Positions 1 to 6,164 of a stretch of DNA of 7,247 nucleotides are shown here, in pieces. The notes under the pieces were generated by a model. It was not told the origin of the DNA. It made no database searches and saw nothing but the letters and a program-made list of their open reading frames with translations. The position numbers were made by a program, and so were the translations under genes. This DNA comes from Gallionella sp. (GTDB lineage Bacteria > Pseudomonadota > Gammaproteobacteria > Burkholderiales > Gallionellaceae). The stretch lies in contig JANYHX010000107.1 in the NCBI GenBank assembly GCA_025362155.1, positions 1-7,247 of the forward strand, in the 5' to 3' direction. How positions within the stretch are numbered: position 1 is the first letter of the stretch; each line of letters opens with the position of its first letter.

Positions 1-1050
1 TTGAATGTACTTGGTTACGCAACACACTCCCCCACTGATGGTTTGGCCCCCTACCGATTTGAGCGTCGCGAGCCGCGTGCAGACGATGTGGTGATCGAAA
101 TCCTTTATTGCGGGGTATGCCATTCTGATTTACATCAAGCCCGCAACGACTGGGCTAACAGCATTTACCCCATGGTACCCGGCCACGAAATCATTGGTCG
201 CGTCCTGAGCGTCGGTCCATCTGTCACCCGCTTCAAACCGGACGATCACGTCGGTGTCGGCTGCATGGTCGATTCCTGCCAGCATTGCGAGCCTTGCCGA
301 CATGGGCTGGAACAGTATTGCGACGAGTTCCCGACCGTGACCTACAACGGAATCGACCGGCGCGACCACATGCCTACCTATGGCGGGTATTCCGAGAAGA
401 TCGTCGTATCGGACAAATTCGTACTAAAGGTTCCTGACGGATTGGATTCAGCAGGCGCCGCGCCTTTATTGTGTGCAGGTATCACGACCTGGTCGCCGCT
501 GCGCCACTGGAAAGTTGGTAAGGGCAGCAAAGTGGCGGTCGTCGGTCTGGGAGGCCTCGGCCATATGGCGCTGAAACTCGCCAAGGCCTTGGGCGCTGAA
601 GTCACACTGATTACCCGCTCGCCGGGCAAGGAAAAGGACGCACGCCGTCTGGGTGCAGACAGCATCGTGCTCTCCACGGATGAAGCGCAAATGGGAACGG
701 TCAAGGGGCGTTTCGATCTGATTATTGACACCGTTCCTTATATCCACGACATCAATCCGTATTTGCCGACGCTTGCGATCGACGGAACGCTGGTTCTGGT
801 CGGGTATCTCGGTGGCTTGGAGCCCCAGCTGAACACGATTCCGATGATCATGGGACGCAAGTCTGTCGCTGGCTCACTCATCGGCGGCATCGCCGAAACA
901 CAAGAGATGCTCGATTTCTGCGGCGAACATGGCATAACTTCCGATATCGAAGTAATCAGGATTCAGGATATTAACGAAGCGTATGAACGCATGCTGAAGA
1001 GCAATGTGAAATATCGATTCGTGATCGACATGGCGTCGCTAAAGGCCTGA
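1..1050 (+). CDS. Zinc-dependent NADP(H)-type alcohol/aldehyde dehydrogenase (YahK/CAD-like MDR family)
   Basis: A medium-chain dehydrogenase/reductase that should interconvert alcohols and aldehydes in the cytoplasm using a nicotinamide cofactor. Residues 37-45 (YCGVCHSDL region) give the catalytic zinc ligand C40. GHE at 61-63 gives H62/E63, and C158 in LLCAG is the third ligand. The structural-zinc lobe has C93, C96, C99 and C107. The Rossmann motif GLGGLG lies at 182-187. Strand 2 ends in T205-R206-S207 with no acidic residue, which in this family points to NADP(H). The C-terminal half has GGIAETQEMLDFC and INEAYERM, which I recall as hallmarks of E. coli YahK; length (349 aa) also equals YahK. 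The apparent start is TTG at base 1, at the window edge, so its ribosome site is unseen and a few N-terminal residues could lie outside. Physiological substrate unknown; no partner gene is visible. Confidence 0.93.
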   Translation: MNVLGYATHSPTDGLAPYRFERREPRADDVVIEILYCGVCHSDLHQARNDWANSIYPMVPGHEIIGRVLSVGPSVTRFKPDDHVGVGCMVDSCQHCEPCRHGLEQYCDEFPTVTYNGIDRRDHMPTYGGYSEKIVVSDKFVLKVPDGLDSAGAAPLLCAGITTWSPLRHWKVGKGSKVAVVGLGGLGHMALKLAKALGAEVTLITRSPGKEKDARRLGADSIVLSTDEAQMGTVKGRFDLIIDTVPYIHDINPYLPTLAIDGTLVLVGYLGGLEPQLNTIPMIMGRKSVAGSLIGGIAETQEMLDFCGEHGITSDIEVIRIQDINEAYERMLKSNVKYRFVIDMASLKA

Positions 1051-1304
1051 GAGCGGACATTCCGGCAAGCTGAACCGACAGCCATTTCGCAAATCGCAGC
1101 AGTCCGTTAAGCCCAATGGCGGTCAGGCTCCTAAACTAAAGCGGACGTTATATAGTAAATTCCACTAGCATCTGTATGCCCGTTTTGTGGTTAATTGGCC
1201 AGTCGGCCACTTTGTGCCAGAAGCAGCACGTCAACTTGATATTTCATTTGATTCACTACAGGAAGCACTGATGAGAAAATTTTTCCACATCGTCGTTAGT
1301 CTCT
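1051..1304. other. Intergenic region downstream of the dehydrogenase
   Basis: No convincing gene. It opens directly after the dehydrogenase stop with one copy of a degenerate repeat (1053-1097), and a related core (GCGGACGTTA) recurs at 1141-1150. A small hairpin, TGGCC/GGCCA with a 4-base loop, lies at 1196-1209; no T-run follows, so it is not a standard terminator. The sequence becomes clearly more AT-rich from about 1140 onward. A Shine-Dalgarno-like AGGAAG sits at 1260-1265 ahead of the tiny frame at 1271. No promoter could be called with confidence. Confidence 0.5.
1053..1097 (+). repeat. Degenerate direct repeat, left copy
   Basis: This starts with GCGGACATTC and contains ACCGACAGCC (1074-1083) and AAATCGC (1091-1097). 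The same three blocks occur in the same order and almost the same spacing at 3221-3266 (GCAGACATTC, ACCGACAGCC, AAATCGC). By hand alignment about 35 of 46 columns agree, with one gap. It begins three bases after the dehydrogenase stop codon. Function unknown; together the copies bracket the AT-rich block of small genes. Confidence 0.5.
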
Positions 1305-1321
1305 TTGATGAAAGCATGTAA
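1271..1321 (+). CDS. Possible 16-residue leader-like ORF overlapping the lipoprotein start
   Basis: An ATG at 1271 follows AGGAAG (1260-1265) with 5-base spacing, the best Shine-Dalgarno match near here. It encodes 16 residues beginning MRKFFHIVV and stops with TAA at 1319-1321, 14 bases past the ATG (1308) of the lipoprotein in another frame. The lipoprotein ATG has no Shine-Dalgarno of its own, so translation of this short frame could deliver ribosomes to it. Alternatively, it is the 5' end of an older reading frame broken by an indel, or chance. No homology is recognised. Confidence 0.25.
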   Translation: MRKFFHIVVSLFDESM

Positions 1322-1835
1322 AAGTCTCTTGTTTTCCTCCATGCTTCTGCTTGGTGGCTGTACCGTGTGGCCTGAGACCCCTTACTTCCCGACAGCAGAT
1401 ACCGGATACTCACACTGCGGTACTAATTGGATATTCAATAATCCAAACGTCGCAGTAGAAATGGAAGTATTTGCGAGAGAACAACTTGAGTTATTCATGT
1501 GGTTTAATCCTTTTTCTGATCCTAATAAAATGAATGCGGATGTCTCCGCTAACCTTCAAGATATTCAACTAAAATCTAGTGCCCAGACATACAGCCCACA
1601 GGTGATACAGAAAAGGGTCTACAAATCCTGCAGCCCGTCGTGCAATCCGGAGGTGGAAATCAGTTCTGGCAGATCAAGCTTAAATACTGGTCTTTATGTG
1701 GCTTTGTTTCCTAAAGAGATTGAAAAACTTGAAACGTTTACCGTCATCCTCCCGCCTCTTCTCATACAAGGAACACAGGTGAACCTTGCCCCGATCACGT
1801 TCACAAAAACATTTAAACTAGTTTTTTGCCACTAA
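1308..1835 (+). CDS. Small predicted lipoprotein of unknown function
   Basis: A 175-aa protein not recognised by family. The N-terminus is a textbook lipoprotein signal: MKACK, a hydrophobic stretch (residues 7-15) and the lipobox LGGC with lipidated C18. Residue +2 is Thr rather than Asp, so the usual Lol rule would send it to the outer membrane. The mature part has four more cysteines (C37, C108, C112, C174), suiting disulfides in an envelope protein. It looks like a compact, possibly beta-rich domain ending in hydrophobic segments (FTVILPPLL, APITFTKTF). TTG at 1305 and ATG at 1308 are in frame. ATG 1308 gives the cleaner signal, but neither has a good ribosome site; the AGGAAG upstream serves an overlapping short frame at 1271. 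It is the first of several small + strand genes in the AT-rich block. Coding is likely, function is not inferable. Confidence 0.72.
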   Translation: MKACKSLLFSSMLLLGGCTVWPETPYFPTADTGYSHCGTNWIFNNPNVAVEMEVFAREQLELFMWFNPFSDPNKMNADVSANLQDIQLKSSAQTYSPQVIQKRVYKSCSPSCNPEVEISSGRSSLNTGLYVALFPKEIEKLETFTVILPPLLIQGTQVNLAPITFTKTFKLVFCH

Positions 1836-1888
1836 TTTTTTCTGAATGAAAATTACAAGGGCTGCTTTGGGGCGGCAAATATGGCAAC

Positions 1889-2143
1889 ATGAAGAAGTAT
1901 GACGAATTGACCAATTTGTATTACGCCATGGCTTGGACGTACAACGGACTTAATGATCACAATAATTCGTGTAAGTACTTCAATAAAGCCTTAGCTACTT
2001 ATGCGGAAAACATTCGGCTCAATCCATCTGTCAGGCTATTCTCGCCAGGTTTAAATTCTTTTCCAGAGGAGGTCGCATACTATGACCGTTTTGTGCCAAA
2101 ACTGGATATTCACAAGTGTCCTACAATTGGGGATAAATGGTGA
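1889..2143 (+). CDS. Short TPR-like protein, probably an N-terminally truncated fragment
   Basis: 84 aa, not assigned to a family. Residues 8-38 resemble one tetratricopeptide repeat: Y11, A15, Y18, S27, F31 and A34 fall at consensus TPR positions, and the stretch CKYFNKALATY is typical of a TPR second helix. A single repeat is too little for a normal TPR fold. The frame stays open upstream to the TGA at 1847 with TPR-compatible residues (LWGGKYGN before the Met), and no Shine-Dalgarno precedes ATG 1889. Both suggest the original start has been lost. A short alternative frame, MKITRAAL..., starts at 1846 and overlaps it. The C-terminal 40 residues are not recognised. TPR proteins mediate protein-protein contacts, but the partner is unknown. 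Confidence 0.45.
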   Translation: MKKYDELTNLYYAMAWTYNGLNDHNNSCKYFNKALATYAENIRLNPSVRLFSPGLNSFPEEVAYYDRFVPKLDIHKCPTIGDKW

Positions 2144-2166
2144 TGAGTAATCTGTTAAGTTAAGTC

Positions 2167-2292
2167 ATGGAACTTATTATTCGCCTGTTTTTTGGGATTC
2201 CTTTACTAATATCAGCTCTTGTTGGCATTGGTGTCTTTGTCATAATGAAAATGCTGACAACAGCAAATGTTCTGAAAGCAACAGTGTTTTGA
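2167..2292 (+). CDS. Small single-pass membrane protein (41 aa), probably the 5' part of a split gene
   Basis: ATG 2167 opens a 41-residue frame, MELIIRLFFGIPLLISAL and onward, ending with TGA at 2290-2292. Residues 4-27 form one strongly hydrophobic helix, followed by a short polar tail. No clear Shine-Dalgarno is seen. It starts 23 bases after the TPR-like gene stops, and its last codons overlap the TTG that opens the next frame (TTGA, 2289-2292). One extra T in the TTTT run at 2287-2290 would fuse both frames into one protein of about 172 aa with two membrane helices. I favour this frame being the first exported or membrane segment of that larger gene, either broken or translationally coupled. 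Confidence 0.45.
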   Translation: MELIIRLFFGIPLLISALVGIGVFVIMKMLTTANVLKATVF

Positions 2293-2681
2293 TTTCTGTT
2301 TCTATCGTTATTGGTTTGGCAGCAGGTATATACGCATTATCCCTATCACTTTTTGTAAACAATCAAGAAAAAATTGCCTTAGCTATTCTATATAAAGACG
2401 ATGTTCTTTCTGGTCAAATGCTTAAGCCACACCCATCTCCAGCGCTAACAGGTGCTTTGAATGGTAAATTTCCACCTGGTACAAATGCTGAGAATCTAAA
2501 GAGCTTTGTTGCAGACCTCGGAGGTAATTGCCATCAAGGCCAACTGGGACAGTCTTTGACTTGCAGGATCGATGAATTCACCACAATTTGCATTTTTCAT
2601 TCAATAACGATTACTGCCCAGATGAATAACTCGAACCAAATCGAAGGAATTGAAGCAACTAGAATGTTCGATGCTTGTTAA
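2289..2681 (+). CDS. Membrane-anchored protein with C-terminal envelope domain, unknown function
   Basis: Up to 130 aa from a TTG start. Residues 3-22 form a transmembrane helix (IVIGLAAGIYALSLSLF). After a linker comes a compact C-terminal domain (about 61-130) with FPPGT at 61-65, a helix (NLKSFVADLGG) and cysteines C81, C92, C101 and C130. A Gly-Thr turn followed by a helix and short strands is common in small periplasmic proteins; this is a loose resemblance, not an assignment. The TTG overlaps the stop of the 41-aa frame and has no Shine-Dalgarno, so independent initiation is doubtful. The parsimonious reading is the 3' part of a two-helix gene spanning 2167-2681 with a one-base deletion in a T run. 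Alternatives are TTGA termination-reinitiation or -1 slippage. Confidence 0.55.
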   Translation: MISVSIVIGLAAGIYALSLSLFVNNQEKIALAILYKDDVLSGQMLKPHPSPALTGALNGKFPPGTNAENLKSFVADLGGNCHQGQLGQSLTCRIDEFTTICIFHSITITAQMNNSNQIEGIEATRMFDAC

Positions 2682-2693
2682 GCCTAACAATCC

Positions 2694-2734
2694 TTAAATA
2701 GATTTGAATATCCACTTTGTGTGGCGGGCTGCGC
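2694..2734 (+). other. Gap between membrane gene and frame-broken remnant
   Basis: The short spacer after the membrane gene holds no clear regulatory element. The sequence overlapping its left side (GCCTAAC at 2684-2690) resembles half of an integron attC core, but no matching partner or cruciform was found. A short open frame in another phase (from TTG 2704, residues MNIHFVWRAAHDD) ends at a TAA near 2761. It may be a further displaced piece of the remnant that follows. Confidence 0.25.
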
Positions 2735-3098
2735 ATGACGACCTGCTGCTTTTGGGCAAGTAATACTGACGAGGAAGCATGGTCGCAGTTAGCGAATAAT
2801 AAAGATTTTCCTTTTGGTAGATACGCTGCCATTTGCACTGCAATATAGTACGCCAGTTCGCATGGGAGCCGACTATCTTAAACTCTTGCAGGTGAGCCAA
2901 GACCACTTCTTTAACAAACTGAACCATAATAATCTCACTTGGGCCGATGATACGAAAATAGCACTGGCCTTCAAATGGAATGGCATCAGAATGATTGAGG
3001 CTTTGGGGGATAACATCCCAAATGGTTGCCAAAAGCTCGACAAAGGCTTTAATTGCGGTGGACGGAAGTGGCTATACAAACACACAGACGCTCCGTGA
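2735..3098 (+). pseudogene. Frame-broken remnant of a small unknown gene
   Basis: Two + strand frames abut and read as one protein. The first (ATG 2735 to TAG 2846-2848) ends ...FPFGRYAAICTAI. The second is open from 2793 to the TGA at 3096-3098 and continues STPVRMGADYLKLLQ from base 2847. Skipping one base (T2846) joins them without an internal stop, giving about 120 residues. The second frame alone, from TTG 2814, would give 94 aa. The joined sequence is mixed polar/hydrophobic with C-terminal cysteines (NGCQKL, FNCGG), a natural protein composition, whereas the antisense frames over the same bases look low-quality. No family is recognised and the true N-terminus is unclear. Most likely a decayed gene; a functional short product from the second frame cannot be excluded. 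Confidence 0.42.
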
Positions 3099-3220
3099 AT
3101 TATGGGCGTTGCCTGACCCAGATGAGTCGAGAACAGCACACCGCTATCGCTAATACCTTGCCATACAATCATTCACCAAGTTTTGCAATGTGTCGAAAGT
3201 GCCCCTCGAAAATTTCGGAA

Positions 3221-3266
3221 GCAGACATTCAAACAGGCAGTACCGACAGCCTTTTTAGGAAATCGC
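3221..3266 (+). repeat. Degenerate direct repeat, right copy
   Basis: GCAGACATTC (3221-3230), ACCGACAGCC (3242-3251) and AAATCGC (3260-3266) repeat the order and spacing of the copy at 1053-1097, with one extra base before the last block. The 10-base middle block is identical. The copies are about 2.2 kb apart, in the same orientation, one at each edge of the AT-rich small-gene block. Confidence 0.5.
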
Positions 3267-3362
3267 TAGATCCGGTATGGCCGAGAAGCGGTATTTCACT
3301 GTAAGCATCATTGCGAGCCGGTATGTGTCGTTAGCGGTAGTTCGTTATTTCTATAGTAATCG

Positions 3363-3389
3363 TTGATCTCTGTGCCGTGATGAGATCAA
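3363..3389. repeat. Perfect 8-bp inverted repeat
   Basis: TTGATCTC (3363-3370) and GAGATCAA (3382-3389) are exact reverse complements around an 11-base spacer. It lies about 45 bases beyond the stop of the - strand yqgE-type gene. Neither strand shows a following T run, so it is not a classic intrinsic terminator. It could be a dyad protein-binding site or an RNA stem protecting the 3' end of the yqgE transcript. Function is unproven. Confidence 0.4.
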
Positions 3390-3434
3390 TAGTGCCCTGC
3401 TCTATTTATTCTCACCCCCATCCGCCTCTCCTCT

Positions 3435-4088
3435 TTACAGCTCAATACTATTCGCCCGGTTATACAATTCCTGCCAAATCCCCGCTGGCGGGTGATCGAA
3501 GATGACCGTTTCGTCGAAGGGCATTACATACCAGCTGCCCAGCTTGATTTCGTATTCCAGTTGCCCGGGCGCCCATGAAGCCAGACCATGCATCACGCGC
3601 AAATCCTTTTTCGGGCTCTTTCCGTTAAGCAGTTCGCCCAGCGTCGGTATGTCATAGGCTAGATAAATGTCGCTGGAAATCGTCAGCGCCCCTTTCACGG
3701 CCGCTCCACCGCGAACCAGATAGGAAATTTGTTTGGGATAGGCAGGGCCGCCATAAAACAGGCTGAGCTCTTTGGCTGCAGAAGAATCGGGAAATAACTG
3801 CTCAAGCTTGATGTCTTCCGAACGATTGACGATGACGCCTATGGGGCCGGATTTGCCATGTGTGGTGACCACCAGAACCGTTTTGCGGAATCTTGGATCG
3901 GGCATTTGTTTGCCTGCAATCAGCATAAAACTAGCCCCGGGTGTTTTCGGCATTTGTCCGAGCTGGTCGGCATACAGCCACGTAGGCCAGTTGCCAACCA
4001 GCAGTGCGCCGAAAAATAAAAGAAAACGGAACTGAGTCAGCATTGTTTGATTTCTATCCAATATCCTTCGCTCCATTTCGCTCTCCAT
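3435..4088 (-). CDS. YqgE/AlgH family protein (UPF0301/DUF179) with N-terminal export signal
   Basis: 217 aa. Residues 50-205 match the YqgE/AlgH fold: an F-x-x-T-V-L-V-V strand near 67-74, GPIGVIVNR at 81-89, the FYGGP signature at 111-115, and LASWAPGQLEYEI at 169-181, equivalent to the family's GWxxGQLExE. Biochemical function of the family is unsettled; AlgH was linked to alginate regulation in Pseudomonas. Here an extra ~45 residues precede the domain: a basic stretch, a hydrophobic core (FLLFFGALLVG, 22-32) and a likely signal-peptidase site after A40 (LYA-DQ). Typical YqgE is about 185 aa, starts at the domain and is cytoplasmic. Start at 4088 is supported by AGGAG 6 bases upstream. 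Internal Met5 (4076) also has GGAGAG ahead, and Met16 (4043) would leave a more standard signal peptide. Transcribed divergently from recQ. Confidence 0.88.
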   Translation of the reverse strand: MESEMERRILDRNQTMLTQFRFLLFFGALLVGNWPTWLYADQLGQMPKTPGASFMLIAGKQMPDPRFRKTVLVVTTHGKSGPIGVIVNRSEDIKLEQLFPDSSAAKELSLFYGGPAYPKQISYLVRGGAAVKGALTISSDIYLAYDIPTLGELLNGKSPKKDLRVMHGLASWAPGQLEYEIKLGSWYVMPFDETVIFDHPPAGIWQELYNRANSIEL

Positions 4089-4217
4089 TCTCCGCTCCTA
4101 TTTGGCCTGTCACGCGTTAAAATGCTACCACTGTTTCAGGGCGAAGCGGCTGAATTTGGAAATGATGCCTTGAATTGACTCTTCATCCTTACAGCAATCA
4201 CTCCAGCTTAATCATCC
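4089..4217. promoter_or_regulatory. Divergent yqgE-recQ intergenic region
   Basis: This 129-base spacer must hold the 5' signals of both divergent genes. On the - strand an AGGAG (about 4095-4099) is well spaced from the yqgE-type ATG at 4088. On the + strand, recQ's ATG at 4218 has no recognisable Shine-Dalgarno (CTTAATCATCC precedes it). No pair of -35/-10 boxes with proper spacing was convincing on either strand, so no promoter is placed. Confidence 0.4.
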
Positions 4218-6164
4218 ATGACATCACCTTCAGCCCGCCAGATACTCCATGATGTTTTCGGCTATGCCGCTTTTCGCGGAGAGCAGCAGGCGATAGTCGA
4301 ACATGTGGTTGCGGGAGGCGATGCGCTGGTGTTGATGCCGACGGGTGGGGGCAAATCGCTGTGCTATCAGATTCCCGCGCTGCTTCGTCCCGGTGTAGGC
4401 ATCGTGGTGTCGCCGCTGATCGCGCTGATGCAGGATCAGGTGGAGGCGCTGCTGTTGCTGGGTATCAAGGCGGCTTTCCTTAACTCGAGCATCACTTCTG
4501 AGGCAGCGCGCGTTGTACAAAATCGCTTGCTGCGGGGTGAGCTGGATTTGCTTTATGTTGCGCCGGAACGATTGTTGATGCCGAGTTTCCTGGCGCTGCT
4601 CGAACAGATGCATGGCAACACACTCTCCCCCTCCCTCAATCCCTCCCCCGATGGGAGAGGGAAGCTATGCCCTTCTCCCTCTGGGGGAGAGCTTGCGAGG
4701 GTGCAGAGGGAGGGGGGAAACCTTGGCATCGCGCTGTTCGCCATCGATGAGGCGCATTGCGTGTCGCAATGGGGCCACGATTTCCGCCCTGAATACCGCG
4801 CGCTGACGGTGTTGCACGAGCGTTTCCCCAACGTGCCGCGCATCGCGCTCACCGCGACCGCCGATACGCCAACGCGTGGTGAGATTGTCGAACGTCTGGC
4901 GCTAGAGCAAGCGCGCCAGTTCGTCTCCAGCTTTGACCGCGTCAATATCCGCTATCGAGTCACGCAGAAGAATAATGCTCGCCAACAATTGCAATCCTTT
5001 TTGGACAGCGAACATGCCAACGATGCGGGCATCGTGTATTGCCTGTCGCGCAAGAAGGTCGAGGAAACCGCAGCATGGCTGAAAGACAAGGGATGGGATG
5101 CCCTGCCCTATCACGCCGGATTGGATGCGTCGACGCGCAGTAAAAACCAGAGTCGTTTTCTGCGCGAAGAAGGCGTGGTAATGGTGGCGACCGTGGCCTT
5201 CGGCATGGGCATAGACAAACCCAACGTGCGCTTCGTCGCGCATCTCGATTTACCCAAAAGCATGGAAGGCTATTATCAGGAAACCGGCCGCGCCGGGCGT
5301 GACGGCCTGCCCGCCAACGCCTGGCTGGCCTATGGTCTGGGCGATGTGGTCTCAATGAGGCAAATGATAGATAACGGCGAAGCGCCAGAAGAACGCAAAC
5401 GTCTGGAACGGCAAAAACTGGATGCGCTGCTCGGTTACTGCGAATCCACCACTTGCCGCCATCAAACCGTGCTGCGCTATTTCGGCGAAGAGCATCCGGG
5501 CAACTGCGGCGCATGCGACAACTGTCTGGAGCCGGTGGACACCTGGGATGCGACACAGGCCGCACAAATGGCGCTATCGTGCGTATACCGCACCGGACAA
5601 CGCTTCGGCGCAGGGCACTTGAGCGATGTACTGATCGGCAAGGCAACTGAACGGGTCGAAAAATTCAATCACCACACCCTCTCCACCTTCGGCATCGGCA
5701 AGGAATTGAACACCACACAATGGAGCAGCGTGTACCGGCAACTGGTAGCAAGCGGAATATTGGAAGCAGATAGCGAAGCTTACGGCGGATTGAAACTCAG
5801 CGCGGCCGCACGCCCGATATTGCGCGGCGAACAGTCGGTATGGCTGCGTCGCGATGCCGACCCCGCGATTCACAAAGCCAAGCGCAAAGCTGAACGCACC
5901 GAACGTACTGCCAAGGCCAGAGAACCCTTTGCCGGAGCAAATGATGATCCCCTATGGCTCGCCCTTAAAGCCAAACGTCTGGCCCTCGCCCGCGAACAAG
6001 GTGTGCCTCCCTACGTTATTTTCCACGACAGCACCCTGCTCGAAATCCTCAATCAGCGCCCTGCTACGCTGGACCAAATGGCGCAAGTCAGCGGTGTTGG
6101 TCAGGCCAAGCTGGCGCGCTATGCCGATGAGTTTTTGAATGTACTACAGGAGTTCGTTACCTAG
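4218..6164 (+). CDS. recQ: ATP-dependent DNA helicase RecQ with an in-frame repeat-encoded insertion
   Basis: A 3'-5' superfamily 2 DNA helicase for recombination and replication-fork repair. Motif 0 lies at 14-27 (FRGEQ at 19-23), Walker A PTGGGKS at 41-47, motif Ia at 65-75, DEAH at 177-180, the aromatic-rich loop [13 protein letters not shown] at 181-193, TATA at 212-215, motif V around 321-346 ([15 protein letters not shown]) and motif [14 protein letters not shown] at 352-363. The zinc site is C413, C430, C433 and C436; the RQC winged helix covers roughly 445-535 and the HRDC domain about 575-645. All domains are complete. At 648 aa it is longer than E. coli RecQ (609). The excess is residues 134-170, a Pro/Ser/Gly-rich segment encoded by a palindromic repeat, placed in the loop before the DEAH strand. 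Without it the protein would be 611 aa and read [20 protein letters not shown] 4218 is the natural family start despite lacking a clear Shine-Dalgarno. Function is probably retained, though the loop sits near the ATPase core. Confidence 0.97.
   Translation: MTSPSARQILHDVFGYAAFRGEQQAIVEHVVAGGDALVLMPTGGGKSLCYQIPALLRPGVGIVVSPLIALMQDQVEALLLLGIKAAFLNSSITSEAARVVQNRLLRGELDLLYVAPERLLMPSFLALLEQMHGNTLSPSLNPSPDGRGKLCPSPSGGELARVQREGGNLGIALFAIDEAHCVSQWGHDFRPEYRALTVLHERFPNVPRIALTATADTPTRGEIVERLALEQARQFVSSFDRVNIRYRVTQKNNARQQLQSFLDSEHANDAGIVYCLSRKKVEETAAWLKDKGWDALPYHAGLDASTRSKNQSRFLREEGVVMVATVAFGMGIDKPNVRFVAHLDLPKSMEGYYQETGRAGRDGLPANAWLAYGLGDVVSMRQMIDNGEAPEERKRLERQKLDALLGYCESTTCRHQTVLRYFGEEHPGNCGACDNCLEPVDTWDATQAAQMALSCVYRTGQRFGAGHLSDVLIGKATERVEKFNHHTLSTFGIGKELNTTQWSSVYRQLVASGILEADSEAYGGLKLSAAARPILRGEQSVWLRRDADPAIHKAKRKAERTERTAKAREPFAGANDDPLWLALKAKRLALAREQGVPPYVIFHDSTLLEILNQRPATLDQMAQVSGVGQAKLARYADEFLNVLQEFVT
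4613..4728. mobile_element. Palindromic MITE/REP-like element inserted in frame in recQ
   Basis: A C-rich half (4622-4649) followed by a G-rich half forms nested inverted repeats: outer arms 4627-4637 with 4706-4716 (11 bp, CCCCCTCCCTC), middle arms 4643-4649 with 4683-4689 (CTCCCCC/GGGGGAG), and an inner stem 4656-4664 with 4672-4682 with a 2-base bulge. TGGCA occurs on both sides (4613-4617 and 4724-4728), as expected of a 5-bp target duplication. Element plus one copy is 111 bases, exactly 37 codons, with no stop in the recQ frame. Deleting that unit joins CAT-GGC to ATC-GCG and restores a normal RecQ sequence. The style recalls dispersed CCCTCTCCC/GGGAGAGGG repeats of many Proteobacteria and, in principle, the in-frame palindromic elements of Rickettsia. 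It encodes no transposase. Confidence 0.72.

Larger units (their letters stand above)
3099..3434. other. Intergenic region with repeat copy and inverted repeat, no convincing gene
   Basis: No credible coding region on either strand. An open + frame crosses most of it but has a random-looking composition and no ribosome site. The region holds the right copy of the degenerate repeat (3221-3266) and a perfect 8-bp inverted repeat (3363-3370 with 3382-3389). It is the boundary between the + strand block of small genes and the - strand yqgE-type gene, so any terminators for both should lie here, but no hairpin followed by a T run was seen. Confidence 0.5.

Noticed and set aside
2683..2800. Integron attC-like half core (GCCTAAC followed by AAT) after the membrane gene stop, with GTTAGCG about 100 bases downstream.
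   Set aside because: The downstream core mismatches GTTRRRY, no L-box pairing or long stem joins the two halves, the other gene gaps (23-53 bases) are too short for attC sites, and no integrase is present.
2694..3032. A - strand open frame of 112 codons over the frame-broken remnant.
   Set aside because: Its composition is unusual for a protein, it has no ribosome site, and it overlaps + strand frames with better protein character. Treated as a shadow.
3053..3304. A + strand open frame of 83 codons in the intergenic region.
   Set aside because: It overlaps the end of the remnant and crosses the degenerate repeat copy, with random-looking composition and no ribosome site.
4618..4723. Possible CRISPR repeat or intrinsic terminator in the C/G-rich palindrome.
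   Set aside because: There is only one copy, no regularly spaced repeats, and it lies inside an open coding frame with no T run. A mobile palindromic element fits better.
4960..5646. A - strand open frame of 228 codons inside recQ.
   Set aside because: Arg/Pro/Cys-rich antisense shadow of a conserved, clearly functional helicase gene.
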